NCBI GenBank assembly: GCA_963169105.1
Contig: OY720632.1
Span: forward strand, 53,291,136 to 53,355,135
Direction of reading: 5' to 3'
DNA: 64,000 bases
From: Ceriagrion tenellum
Taxonomy: Eukaryota; Arthropoda; Insecta; Odonata; Coenagrionidae
Shown here: positions 25,185-35,175 of the stretch, in pieces
How the letters are laid out: each line of letters starts with the position of its first letter
How positions within the stretch are numbered: the first letter of the stretch is position 1
Made by a program: the position numbers and the translations under genes
The notes under the pieces: generated by a model
Told to the model about the DNA's origin: nothing
What the model saw: the letters and a program-made list of their open reading frames with translations, nothing else
Databases searched by the model: none

Positions 25185-26829
25185 CAGCTTAGGTCACAAT
25201 TCGCGGATGATACCTCCAATAAAGACGGCAGGTCCCAAATAATAAGGGTAAGTGGGACTGGTAAGTAAATGTTCGAATAATGCATAGCTATTAAATGACT
25301 ATGAAAATATTCAGAATTTATGTAATTATGGAAGATGAACTCACTCAAAGGTTCTATTGAATTTAGTTTTCACTCACCAAGTCATATATAGGTATGTTTG
25401 TGGAATAGAAGTTTCTAATACAAATAATATCTTCTCTGACGATTTTACTTGTAATTTTAAATGTTTTGAATAGATAGATTACGACTCTCATATTTAACGA
25501 ACATCAAATCTTTGCTTGCAAGGTTCTGCAACTTGGGTTGAAAAGAATCTTAAAAATCATTCTGCTGCTTCATTAAAAAAACAATTGGCAGCAACCATAA
25601 TAAATATATAGTTTTGATTCCCATAATATTAAACATTTAATATAATTGGTATTTCATCATAAAAAATAAATTCCTTTGGAAGATAAATTTTTCTGGTATT
25701 AATATCTAGTATTCTGATATGAACTTGTACAAGAAGTAGTAAGCCGTACATAGCGATATTGATTTATTTTTCCTCTGACGTTTTTCGGCCTTTACTTGGC
25801 ACACAAAGCCAATAGTAGCCACCGTGATTTGGAAACTTAGTGAACAGTTTTTCTTTCCCCCTAAGTCAACTTGCGAGTATCAAAATGTACGTTCTCGCGG
25901 TCCACTATTTTTCATATTCCCATCCGACATACAGCCGATTAATACGCAACTTTTCCGTCAGATGGGGATACAGCAGCGCGATTCGCGGAACCCACGTGCT
26001 CGCCCAGAGCGTAACGATCAAAACAGACAGTGTGGCCTCTTTTCGCGTCACATCTCTCGTTAATCTCTTCCACTGCAGTGTGTATGCAGGTTCCTGGGAG
26101 CGAATGGTCGATTAAGCCACCTCAAGAGACACTTGGGGTGATCGAGGGCCGAGAACAAACGAAAAAAATGCACTGCACAGACTTAACCGCAAGTATTAGG
26201 TTCCTACCATGTTCAATCGACGGTAGTTTTCCTCAGTATACTCGTTCCATAAATGGACTCTACTAAAGTTTAACGCAAAGTACCTATGGCGAATGGAATA
26301 TTCCACAAAAATGAAAGTTCATGAGTTCACCATGAGACATACATTTATCTGTAATTCACTGGGAATTCAGCATGACTCAGTCCATAGCACTCATAAAAAT
26401 ATTAATGAGAAAAATTATTCCTTTCGATGGATAGTTTGGAAAATGTTCCTTGATGCAATGACCAATCCATAGCAGAAAAACATTGGGACGTAATCCTCAC
26501 TACTAAGAAATGGATGGCGTAAGCTATTTCATATAATATAAGGCATTCAGCAAGTGAAAACACAGCAAACGGGAATACTTAATCTCAATTATATTTTGAA
26601 CGCAGAGGGGTGCTTGGAGTTGAAATTTTAAAGAGGTGGAGCTTAGCACGACAAGTCTGAAGCAGCGAAAAACTGGTTTTGCTCCCTTGAACAAACACGG
26701 GTGGATGGTGGGATAGAGTATGAAAGGGAATGAAGCGGATCCTATTTGAGGGCATTATAAACATACAAACCCAACCAACATGACTTGAGACCTCTCCTCC
26801 GAATAGTCTTGTCCAGCATGTTCTCGCGT
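25185..26829. other. AT-rich intronic DNA with a GC-moderate patch
   Basis: 25860-26270 is GC-moderate with three overlapping frames of 78-91 codons but no recognised domain. The remainder is AT-rich with nothing noted. Confidence 0.45.
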
Positions 26830-27076
26830 GTTTTCTAGTGGGGCATATAGCGCGGGAGCGCAGTCTATCGCGCCGGGGAGGGCGAACCGCCGCATGCCCT
26901 CGGCTCGATGGGGTAGGTGGGCACCTCGGGCTGGGTGAAGGGGGCGTGGTCGACGTCATGAATTCCCTAGTGCGGCTTCGCCTGCTTACACCAAGGCGAT
27001 CGTCTAATTTAGCGGTCCCCGAAAGGGGTGGCCACGTGCGCACGGGTTCGCCTCCATCTCGCTCTCCCGGGAGGTG
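26830..27076. other. GC-rich intronic DNA next to the Ubx donor
   Basis: Continuation of the high-GC domain of exon 1 into the intron, on the 3' side of the donor. Frames here are extensions or shadows. Confidence 0.5.
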
Positions 27077-27085
27077 ACTGACCTG
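27077..27085 (-). other. Ubx exon 1 splice donor (CAG|GTCAGT)
   Basis: On the minus strand, GCGATTGCAG|GTCAGT follows the YPWMAIA codons. The last exonic base is 27083 and the intronic GT is at 27082-27081. The phase (one base of a Gly codon) fits the known AIA-G junction of Ubx. Drosophila Ubx has a second donor 27 nt further in, used for its b element. No GT occurs at that spacing here, so that alternative donor is not visible. Confidence 0.88.
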
Positions 27086-27818
27086 CAATCGCCATCCAGG
27101 GGTAGAAGGTGTGGTTCGAGGGCTGCTGGAGTTGCGTCGGGCCCTGGCCTCCGCCGCCCCCGCCGCCGCTGTTCAACGAACACGAGTTCCACGAGCCGCC
27201 GAGGCTGCGCGCTGGACTCGAACCGGGGTCTGAGACGGCGCCGTAGCGGGAGACGGCGGTGGCGGCGACGGCGGCTGCGGCGGCTGCCGCGTCGGGCGTG
27301 CAGGCCGCGGGGCGCACGGGGACGCCGCCGCCTCCGCCTTGCCACGCGCCACCGCCCCCTCCGCCCCCGACCACCACGTCTTTCGCGGCCGCCGCCGCCG
27401 CGTAGCCGTTCTGGTGGTGATGGTGGTGGTGGTGCGGGTGGTGCTGTGGCTGCTGGTGGGGCTGTGGCTGCTGCTGCTGCTGGTGCTGTTGCTCCGCCTT
27501 GGCGACGACGGCCGAGCAGTCCGCCTTATAGGCGGCGGCTGCAGCAGCCGCTGCCGCCGCCGCGGCCTGGGCGTCGGACACCGGCGAGGAGTAGAGTTTG
27601 CAGGCGGCTGCTGCCGCGGCGGCCGCGGCCGCCGAAGACGCGGATGCGGCGGTGACTGGGGAAGCGGCGTCGTATGGGGAGTCCTGCGGCGGGCGCGGCT
27701 GGTGCTGGTGAGCGTATGGGGACATCCCGACACCCAAGCCCAACGGGAAGCGGTAGGGCTGTTCACCCGTACCGGGCTGGCTGCCGTAGAAGCCGCTCTG
27801 CTCAAAGTACGAATTCAT
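27083..27818 (-). CDS. Ubx: Ultrabithorax (Ubx), first coding exon, partial CDS
   Basis: Ubx is a homeodomain transcription factor of the nucleus that specifies posterior thoracic and anterior abdominal identity in arthropods. This exon encodes residues 1-245 plus the first base of Gly246. Seen in sequence: the N-terminal MNSYFEQSGFYGS (1-13), YRFPLGLGVGMSPYA (22-36), RPPQDSPYD (42-50), CKLYSS (73-78), YKADC (97-101), RPAACTPD (169-176), GSWNSCSLNS (208-217), and the FYPWM Exd/Pbx-interaction motif (238-242) followed by AIA. Between these conserved patches are long homopolymers: Ala about 63-72, Ala about 85-96, a Gln/His/Pro tract about 110-135, and Gly tracts about 151-157 and 218-224. The start ATG is at 27818-27816, in a good context (CACAATG). 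The reading frame runs past the donor to 27009, but that extension is intronic. The homeodomain and C-terminal QA/poly-Ala region are not in this exon. Antisense frames are GC-driven shadows. Confidence 0.96.
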
Positions 27819-29480
27819 TGTGGTGGCGAACAGGTTGACTGTAGTGGACTAGTGGAAAAGATTCTTTAGCTCTTCAGGAGAGCTCTGAAAGACTTGCACG
27901 GGGTTGACGTCGCGTAAGGTCGCGGTCTTCAAAGGGCAACGTGAAAGTCGACCTCTTGGTGACGTGCGATCAGAGGAGGCGGGTCAATGTTTCCCGCACT
28001 TTCTGTGCGAGGAGAAAAAGTTAATCCCACCAGTAAGTTCCGCGGTATTTGTTTTCCAGGCAGCACAGCAATTCAACGAGACACTACGGGACAAATACTG
28101 TCAATAAACACCAGAGTCACGGCGGTCATACGCCGCGAGAAACAAACACGTGAGAATCCCCGCAGAGATTTGTAGATTCTTCTTCTTTCAGTCAGAACAC
28201 CAAATTCACTTGCTTCATGCAAAACAACAGAAACAGTCACCAATCTCCACGGGCGACCACAATAATTTTCTTTGCGTATGACGATGGGTGGGCGGAGAGT
28301 TAATCGTCAACAGTCGGGGCATTTGCCAAGAGGCCAATGCAACGGCGGTCAATGCGAATGGGTCAACAGCCAGGAGCGACCGGGGTCGGGTCGTTGTTGT
28401 GTCGACGGTGACAATAGGGGGGCAATCTTCATACTCGAATTTGGCAATCGGTCACGCCATGGTACCGACCGGCGATTTGGAGGGTTGTCACGCCTTCGGG
28501 AGGTTAAACGGGGCGAAAACACACAATCTTAACACTCGAAAAACGATGCAGTGACGAGTGGAGAGAGAGTCACCCGGAAAAAAATTGGGCCGGTATGCTG
28601 AACTTCTCCGGGGAAGAAACCCTCTCGGTGTGGAAGATGAACCTCGGCACCGCGGTGACCCCTTCTTCCCTTTATCTCCACTCCCTTCCTCTCTCTCCGT
28701 ATCTCTCCTCTCTCCACCACCACTATACGTGTTGCCTCTTCTCTTCCGCGTTGGGAAGTGCTGGCCGCGACCGCCAAAGTCCGCCGCTCGACTGGGCGAG
28801 AGAAGGGGAAGAGCGAGCGAGCGAGAGAGGACGGCCGATGTGTTTGAGAGTGTGTGCATGTGTCTGCTCGTGTGTTGGTGAGTCCCTCTCTCTCTCTCTC
28901 TCTCTCTCTCTTACTCTTGGATCTCCTATCCCTCTTCCTCACCCTCCTCCACCCCTTGCCGCCACCCAACCCCCTGGGCCGCCTACCCCTCCTCCTCCGC
29001 CGCCGCCACACCAAGAACATCCATCCCGGGGTACCCCTCTCTCACCCCCCCTCCCTCTTATCCCTCTCCTCTCCCTCGCCTCCTCGCCCCCACCTGCCAC
29101 CCGGTTCCTCGCCAGCACAACCCCACACCCCTTCACTAGCTCCTCTCCCACCCCACCGATGCCTCCGCCCCCACCTCTCGTCCCGTACCGCCCCCATCAC
29201 TCTCCCTCCCCCCTTCTCTCTCTCTCTGCGCCCCCTCCCCGCTCCTCCCCGCAGAGCGAGAGCGGGCAAAGCAGCCCCCTGCCCCGCCCCCTTTTCCTTC
29301 CAGCCTGCCGAGAGACGCGAGCATCGCCGAAACGCTGCATTCAGCGCTGCCTAGTGGGGGGAATTGGAATTAATACGAGAGCGTGTGGCGGTTATCACGC
29401 GGGCGAAAGAAGACGAAAAGGCATCGGGAGGCCTCCCTCCTTCCTCTCGCGGAGGGAGTGCGAGAGTGCATAAAGTAAGT
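27819..29480 (-). promoter_or_regulatory. Ubx 5'UTR and promoter zone
   Basis: The sequence immediately upstream of the Ubx start codon stays GC-rich for about 1.6 kb and is dense in GAGAG/CTCTC motifs, including a long CT tract at 28886-28911. Insect Ubx has a long 5'UTR and, in Drosophila, a TATA-less promoter bound by GAGA factor, which fits this composition. No convincing TATA box was seen on the minus strand. The transcription start cannot be placed from sequence alone. Long plus-strand frames here (for example 28595-29473) are Pro/Ser low-complexity readings of the CT-rich strand and are not taken as genes. Confidence 0.55.
28886..28911. repeat. (CT)13 / (GA)13 microsatellite in the Ubx upstream zone
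   Basis: Thirteen uninterrupted CT units (GA on the Ubx sense strand) about 1.07 kb upstream of the Ubx ATG. Such tracts are typical binding platforms for GAGA factor (Trl) or CLAMP at insect Hox promoters. That role is inferred from family knowledge, not shown here. Confidence 0.85.
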
Positions 29481-31500
29481 GGGTAGCGCACGGTGTGCAA
29501 ATTTTAGTGCGTGTGCCCTCTTGATTGTCTCGGGCGAGTGCACTTGAAAGGGAGAGAGAGAGAGAGTGGTCCTCGAGGCTCTTCCAAAAAAAAGGGACGT
29601 TGACTGCTTTTTCATGATCCGACTCGCAAACAGACACGCGGAGCAAAGAATACGGCGCGCTCGAATCGCAATTCGATCGCAATTCGCTAACTATCGAATG
29701 TGTAGCGCGAGCGGCGAGTAGGGCGTCTGAGGTCTTCCTCCCCCGTTGCGCTGGACGCGGAGAGGGGATGTCCCTCCGCTGCAGTGACTTCATATATCTC
29801 CGTGATTATTGGGTGCCGTATGTCGAGCACGGTAGTGCGGGCTTCAAACGGGGTACTCTGGGATTAAATGCACCCCATTCCCCTCCGTTTTTCACTCTTG
29901 TTCCTTTTTTGTGGTGGGCGCATGAATCCGCTTTGCATTTCGATTTCCCACTTTGAACTCGGTTGAGACTTCATCGTTTTAATTCGCTTTGAGCGCTCGG
30001 CTGGAGGGCCTTACTTTTTCGCCATCATTCCCGTTTCACTCAAAAAGAAAGTTGCGAATGCAAAGTCGAGCGGATGTTTGCGTCACCAATACCATCTGAT
30101 GCAATTGTTAGAACACAACTATTATTTCTCCATTAACTTCTATTTAGGCTACAAAAGTTTTGACAATTGTAGTTTACATGAAGTGATGGTCCATTGGTAA
30201 TGGCATGTAATGCTTATGTTCATTAATCTCTATATTTATCTGTCGCTACAAAGTTCGATTTATTATTAATAGTTTACTTCATAGTTGTGCCTGAAAAATA
30301 GTATGGTAACAGATAATATATTTTTATTAGGAGCGCTGCAATATCTTAACCCATTATCGAATAACTTTTTGACAAGACCTTCAATTAATATTAAAGTATG
30401 TGATGAGTATCTTCGTAATTATTTCCATAGTACTATTCTCAGGCGCAATTAAATGGTTTAAAATTTCTTATTTTTTTGCTCAAGGATTACTGAAAGAGTC
30501 TGCTGCTCACTGCAAATTCTTGTGAGAGGCGTAAAATACGGTCTATAATATGCTGATCTAAGGAGAATTTATTGCATATGCATGAGGAATTGTGAAAGAG
30601 GTAATGCTTATCTCTCTGTCAGAAGGTGTCTCAAGAAAGATTAATGCAGGACAGCCGAGGTGCTACATGGTAGGAAATTGTATTCCGCAAAAACGTAAAT
30701 GGCAAAAAATAGAGACGCAGTCTTTAGAGGAGTGAGATAATTTATTCAAGACAAAATGTAAACATTCTATGAATTTATAAAGAGCAACATGGTTGAGCGA
30801 AAGGTCTCACACTCTCCTTTCTTTCTTACGTGACATGCATTGGCCAATTACAAGTGATTGGGCGTAAATCAAGGGCCGCGAGCCAGAACGTATCCTATGG
30901 TGCCAAACTCTTTTGCGTGCTGCTGGAGTTGTACCAAGCGTCGAAGGGAGAGAAGGAACATTGACACACGATTTCTATTGCTGTCCTTCACAAGGCCGAG
31001 CACGGAGAATGCCACTCCTTCCCTCCCCTCAACTTTGTCGAGCAAATTGAAGAACATAGAAAAAAAAGTGTCTTTTTCCCTCACGCCACCATCCATTACC
31101 TCCGCCGTGTCACGCCTCGACGTGCAGTTCAACATGTCTCGGCTCTGTTTCTATCTTACTGTTTTTGCATTTTTTATTAAGTTTCTTTTCCAAATTATTG
31201 GCTATATCTATTCTTTGAAAATTCATCTTTTTCAACATCAGGTATTTTATGGCGATGGCAAATATGCGTTTACCGAGGCTTTACCACTGAGATATGGCTT
31301 CGAAAATATTGGTTTAAAATTATATTATCCATCGTCTGTCTGCCATTCATTCTCAGCACCTGCTACCAAAGAGGTATGAAATATTTCAATGACTCTAAAC
31401 AAACTAAAAGAAACACTCAGGTGATCAATTTTAGGGTTTGGAAACAACTGCTGTGGACGGTAAGTAGCTCTGTGGTCATCATCCTACTGTAGACGTCGAA
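29481..31500. other. Ubx upstream DNA, no gene identified
   Basis: 29530-29560 has another GAGAGAGAGAGAGAG tract. The rest to 30840 is AT-rich. A 173-codon plus frame at 30858-31379 crosses a composition boundary, shows no domain and has no supporting start context, so it is not called as a gene. Confidence 0.4.
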
Positions 31501-31509
31501 GAGATAATC

Positions 31510-32290
31510 AATGTCAAGAGTGAGACCTTGTCACGGAAAGGGTTCTTCCATTGTACACCACACACAGTCATCCTTGTTAAACCATTCAAATGCCCTTTAT
31601 CCTTTCCGTTTACACTCATGCGGCCATAATACCCCATTTGCTTCCAGTATTCAAAGAGAAAGCACCACTCTATCACCCCTACCTCAAGCACTTGCCCCTT
31701 GTTCACGCCCAGCGGACACTTTTACGGACTTCCTCGCCTCCCGCCTCCGCAAACAGCGATCACCGCCGACGAGGGCCTTGGCTGCGGAGATAAAGACCCG
31801 TGGCAGGGGGGGCGGCCCTTACCCTGTTACCTAGGCGGAGAAAATCGGCGATGGCAAGAGACGAGGGTGGTTTGAGGGGGTGGCTGTTGTGTGGTCATCG
31901 GCGGGGGCGGTCACACTACCGCGTTCCCCTTTTCTGGCCGTCCCAAGTAGTGGGGGCGTTTTTATGTTATTTTTAAGAATCATAAACGTCTTTGAACGAA
32001 GGCTGCTGGAGGAGAAGGGGGTTGAAGGCGGCGTCTATAAAACGCACAGCGTCATTGGAGTCATTGTATGGAGGAGAACTCAGAGCATGGAATTTTCGGG
32101 TGTTTTAAAACTCCGGCGAGAGTGATGGAAAGAAGGAGACCCAGTGACATGAACAAGTTTCTCTAACACCCATTTCCCTTTCCCTCTCGTCTTGCGGAGT
32201 TGTTGGTAAGCATGACCTTTGAAGAGCACCCAAACTCCTTTCCCCCATTCTTCTACCCCCGCCAACGAACTACTTAACTCTTTAAACACG
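31510..32290. other. GC-rich island upstream of Ubx
   Basis: Mixed GC-rich sequence, densest from 31680 to 31950, with frames of 65-107 codons on both strands lacking domains. Candidate bxd-type regulatory DNA by position only. Confidence 0.35.
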
Positions 32291-33183
32291 CAAAGCCATT
32301 GGGTGTCATCGTGAAAAGGTGCTGGGCAATAAAAGAGGCCGTTATGCTTGACGTTTTACACACTATAAAGAGTCAAGCTTCCTGAGTACCTAATGCGTGA
32401 AGCCACAGCTTCACCCATTAGTTCCGAAGTTCGCTCTTTTAAAGTTTTATAGCACGCTTATCGTTATTGTCTCTGATTCCTATCGAGGTTGAGTATTGCT
32501 TACGTTGTCAAAGAATATCCACCAGTACTCTAGCAATAAGTGCCATTATCATCATATGAATAGAAGTCTAATAAAATATTTGAGGTAATAACCAATTAGT
32601 AGCCTATTTAGAGATAAGAAAAATGTAAATTAGACTAGAAACAGCTTTTCCCCTAGAACTTAGGATATTTAATTTTAGTATTAATTTTCATTAAGCTGAA
32701 TATTAATGGCGTTCGCTGAAAATGACTCAAAAGTATAACTAAGTTACATTTATAATATAGTATTATTAAAGGAATTTCGGAGGAGCTCCTTGATGCAGTG
32801 TTTAGAATAGAGTTGAGCTGCATTCTGTAGAAAAGAAAGCTGGCAAGCGCATGTGAACTAAGATATTGTGGATTTGTCAAAACAATGCTTGAAAGGGAAA
32901 TATAGGGGCTTGAGGAAGATATAAAAGACTAAGTCATTGAGAACAATCACTCTGAAATGAGTTCATTTTAGTATTAAACTTTGAGAATCACGGTGAAAAT
33001 GATACAAATAGCAAAAAGGTGGGCCTTATCACTGGGAAATGCCTTCATGAGCAAGGATGCGAGAGATGGATGCAATAACAAGGTATGTATACTCTAGCCA
33101 AAGGTATAGTGTCCACTCATGTTCTGAGAGATGATACAGTAATACTGACGGAGAAGTTATATGGTCTGAAGTCCCTCAGAATA
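32291..33183. other. AT-rich upstream DNA without features
   Basis: Nothing recognised. Confidence 0.5.
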
Positions 33184-33367
33184 ACATGATATGTTATGAC
33201 AAATTTTTTAAGCTATCCGGGACTAGCCACGGAGTTTCACTTTTACGGAGTCACCCGCAATGCACAAATGTGCGAATTTCCACAGAGAAAAAATCATCCG
33301 CATTGACCGCCTCCCGGTCAAGGCGGATGATTTTTTCTCTGTGGAAATTCGCACATGATATGTTATG
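33184..33367. repeat. Long near-perfect hairpin with flanking 15-bp direct repeats
   Basis: The stem left arm 33268-33301 pairs perfectly with 33323-33356 (34 bp). After one mismatch, a further 7 bp (TTGACCG/CGGTCAA) closes on a 5-base loop. The sequence ACATGATATGTTATG occurs at 33184-33198 and again at 33353-33367, overlapping the right foot of the stem. It is not protein coding; frames on both strands read the same segment twice. It could be a template-switch duplication, a tiny fold-back element or a small-RNA hairpin. Confidence 0.92.
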
Positions 33368-34679
33368 TACGGTATGCAATGCATGGAAAACCATTTCATC
33401 ATTTTGGTTAAGGGGCTTGACATTCTGATAATTCTAGACGGAGAAAAGGCTGGACAAATGGGTGATATCGACTAGGCAATGGCCAAAAAGGCACAATTTT
33501 CAAAGCTTAGATGTAGTAGTTTTCTATCTTGAGTTATACATTGAATCCTTTACCTTAAAATGTTACGATACATGGAGTCATAATTAATAAAACTGGTATT
33601 GGAATGAAGATAAATCAGATGCTTCCGAACATTGGGACGACAAATCTTGAGAGGAATGTATACATTTTTTTGCCAAGTGTTAATGATAATTTGGAAAATA
33701 TTAAGATTAAATTCCATTTGCTTACGGTAAAGAAACATCTTGGGAAATGGGAATTGAATTAATTTGCATTAGAAAAAATACCTCCACGAACATTCTAAGT
33801 CCCAGCGCCATCTAAGGGTGGCTCAAATAAATTTGAACGTTTATTTGTTGAATTCTATTAGATGAAATAAAATTCCTTAAAATTCCTCGAATATAATGTC
33901 AGAGGGCTATCAATGTACGTTTTGCAGTTGTGAGGAAAATAATTACTGCTTCATTAATTCAAGAGGCAATATTTTTGTAGTTCAATGTAGGGTCTATTTT
34001 AAAACGTTTGACAATACTTGAAAAGTTGGAGTTCCACCAGCCTGAAGTTCGCATCTTTATTCAGCTTGAACAAGTATCGTTTAAGAAAAAACGACATGCA
34101 TGGTCATTCTTTACTTTGGTATCATTTTCAGTGCGTACGCTAGTTTTCATGCTCTGTGTGGAAATTTTGCCTAATACCTAGGTCTCTACACACAGAATTA
34201 ACTGGGAAAGTAAGAGAAAGACGAGCTATAGAAAGACTCAACATCCAAAGTCAACTTCAGGTAGGTACAAATATAATTATCACACTTAAACTATAAATTA
34301 CTACAGGTGTTTGGGCCTAAAAAATGGTTCATATAGAGCATTTTACATAAGCACCTCATGAATAAAAGTGGCACGGTGATATCTTCTGGACAACTAGCCC
34401 AGCCTTCGCCTACGCACTAGAGGATAAAAGATGGATTAATATAGATGCGATAGAAAATGCCTTAGTCTTACACGATGAATATTTTGCCCTCATTCGGGTA
34501 ATGAGAGTCCGAATGGGCCGATTAGCACAGTGAGGAAATGTTATCATCGAGCTTATTAGTTGAATCAATGGAGGGAGAAGAAGAGAGAACTTTTGTAACC
34601 ATTTCCCGTCTACTGCGCACCTTCTAATTCGTTTATGCCGATGGAATAAGAGAATGATCGCGTTGGTATGGGTCTAGGA
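33368..34679. other. AT-rich upstream DNA without features
   Basis: No gene, RNA or repeat was recognised. Confidence 0.5.
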
Positions 34680-35175
34680 GATTACTTACTGAGGGAATGA
34701 GGAGACGAGTTGGAGGATACAGCGAAGGGAGGGAGGAGTGGAGGGTTCATCGGTCTGCGGAAGAGGAGGAGGGAGCGGTGTCATTGTAGAGGGGGGAGGC
34801 GAGAGGAAGAGGAAGGATAGGACGATAAAGTCGCCATGCGTTTCATATTATGACTGCGTGCGCCGGCAATGTCGTCGTAGGCGCGTGGAAGGCCCGGGAC
34901 AGCAATCTCAGCCGACTTTACGGCGGTTTTATCGGCCGTGCCCATGAAGATGCTTTTACACATTGCGACCTCTCGTTATAAAGTGCGCTTCCCCTGCTGT
35001 CCCCCCACCTCACGCCATCGGAGGCTTCCATCCCTCCCCACTTCCTTGGCCCTCTCCTCCCTCTCTTCTTTCACGCCCACTCGCCGCTTCAACCATCTCG
35101 CCGTCCACCCTGATGGCACGTCTAACATCAAGGCCGATACTAAGGTGCCCGGAACGGATGCAGACAAGCCAAAGG
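34680..35175. promoter_or_regulatory. GC-rich island, candidate regulatory element
   Basis: Purine-rich at 34680-34830, then mixed with TTTACGGCGG, TTTTATCGGCC and GTGCCCATGAAG at 34915-34950. These recall Abd-B/Caudal-type TTTAT and Pho-type CCAT cores. C/T-rich at 34985-35090. Frames of up to 92 codons lack domains. The regulatory role is inference. Confidence 0.25.

Larger units (their letters stand above)
1..27082 (-). other. Ubx first intron, 5' portion (continues beyond the left edge)
   Basis: The DNA downstream of the exon 1 donor on the minus strand contains no recognisable homeobox exon (no WFQNRRMK- or TRRRRIEMA-type reading found by eye). It is therefore interpreted as the 5' part of the large Ubx intron. 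In Drosophila this intron carries the abx/bx enhancers and is removed with the help of microexons and recursive splice points. I saw no perfect CAG|GTAAGT ratchet site. The intron is a mosaic of AT-rich DNA and GC-rich islands listed separately. Confidence 0.75.

Noticed and set aside
27009..27082. Continuation of the Ubx frame past YPWMAIA (24 further codons)
   Set aside because: A consensus donor interrupts it at exactly the junction known for Ubx, so the extension is intronic.
27074..27869. Long frames antisense to Ubx exon 1 and the second minus-strand phase
   Set aside because: Arg/Pro- or Gly/Val-rich shadows created by the GC-rich Ala/Gly/His codons of Ubx.
28595..29473. 292-codon plus-strand frame upstream of Ubx
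   Set aside because: It is a Pro/Ser/Leu reading of CT-rich DNA opposite the Ubx promoter zone, with no domain and many equally long frames in other phases.
30858..31379. 173-codon plus-strand frame ending near a GTATGA donor-like site
   Set aside because: It crosses an abrupt composition change, has no recognisable domain, and the opposite strand is open as well. Not enough to call a gene.
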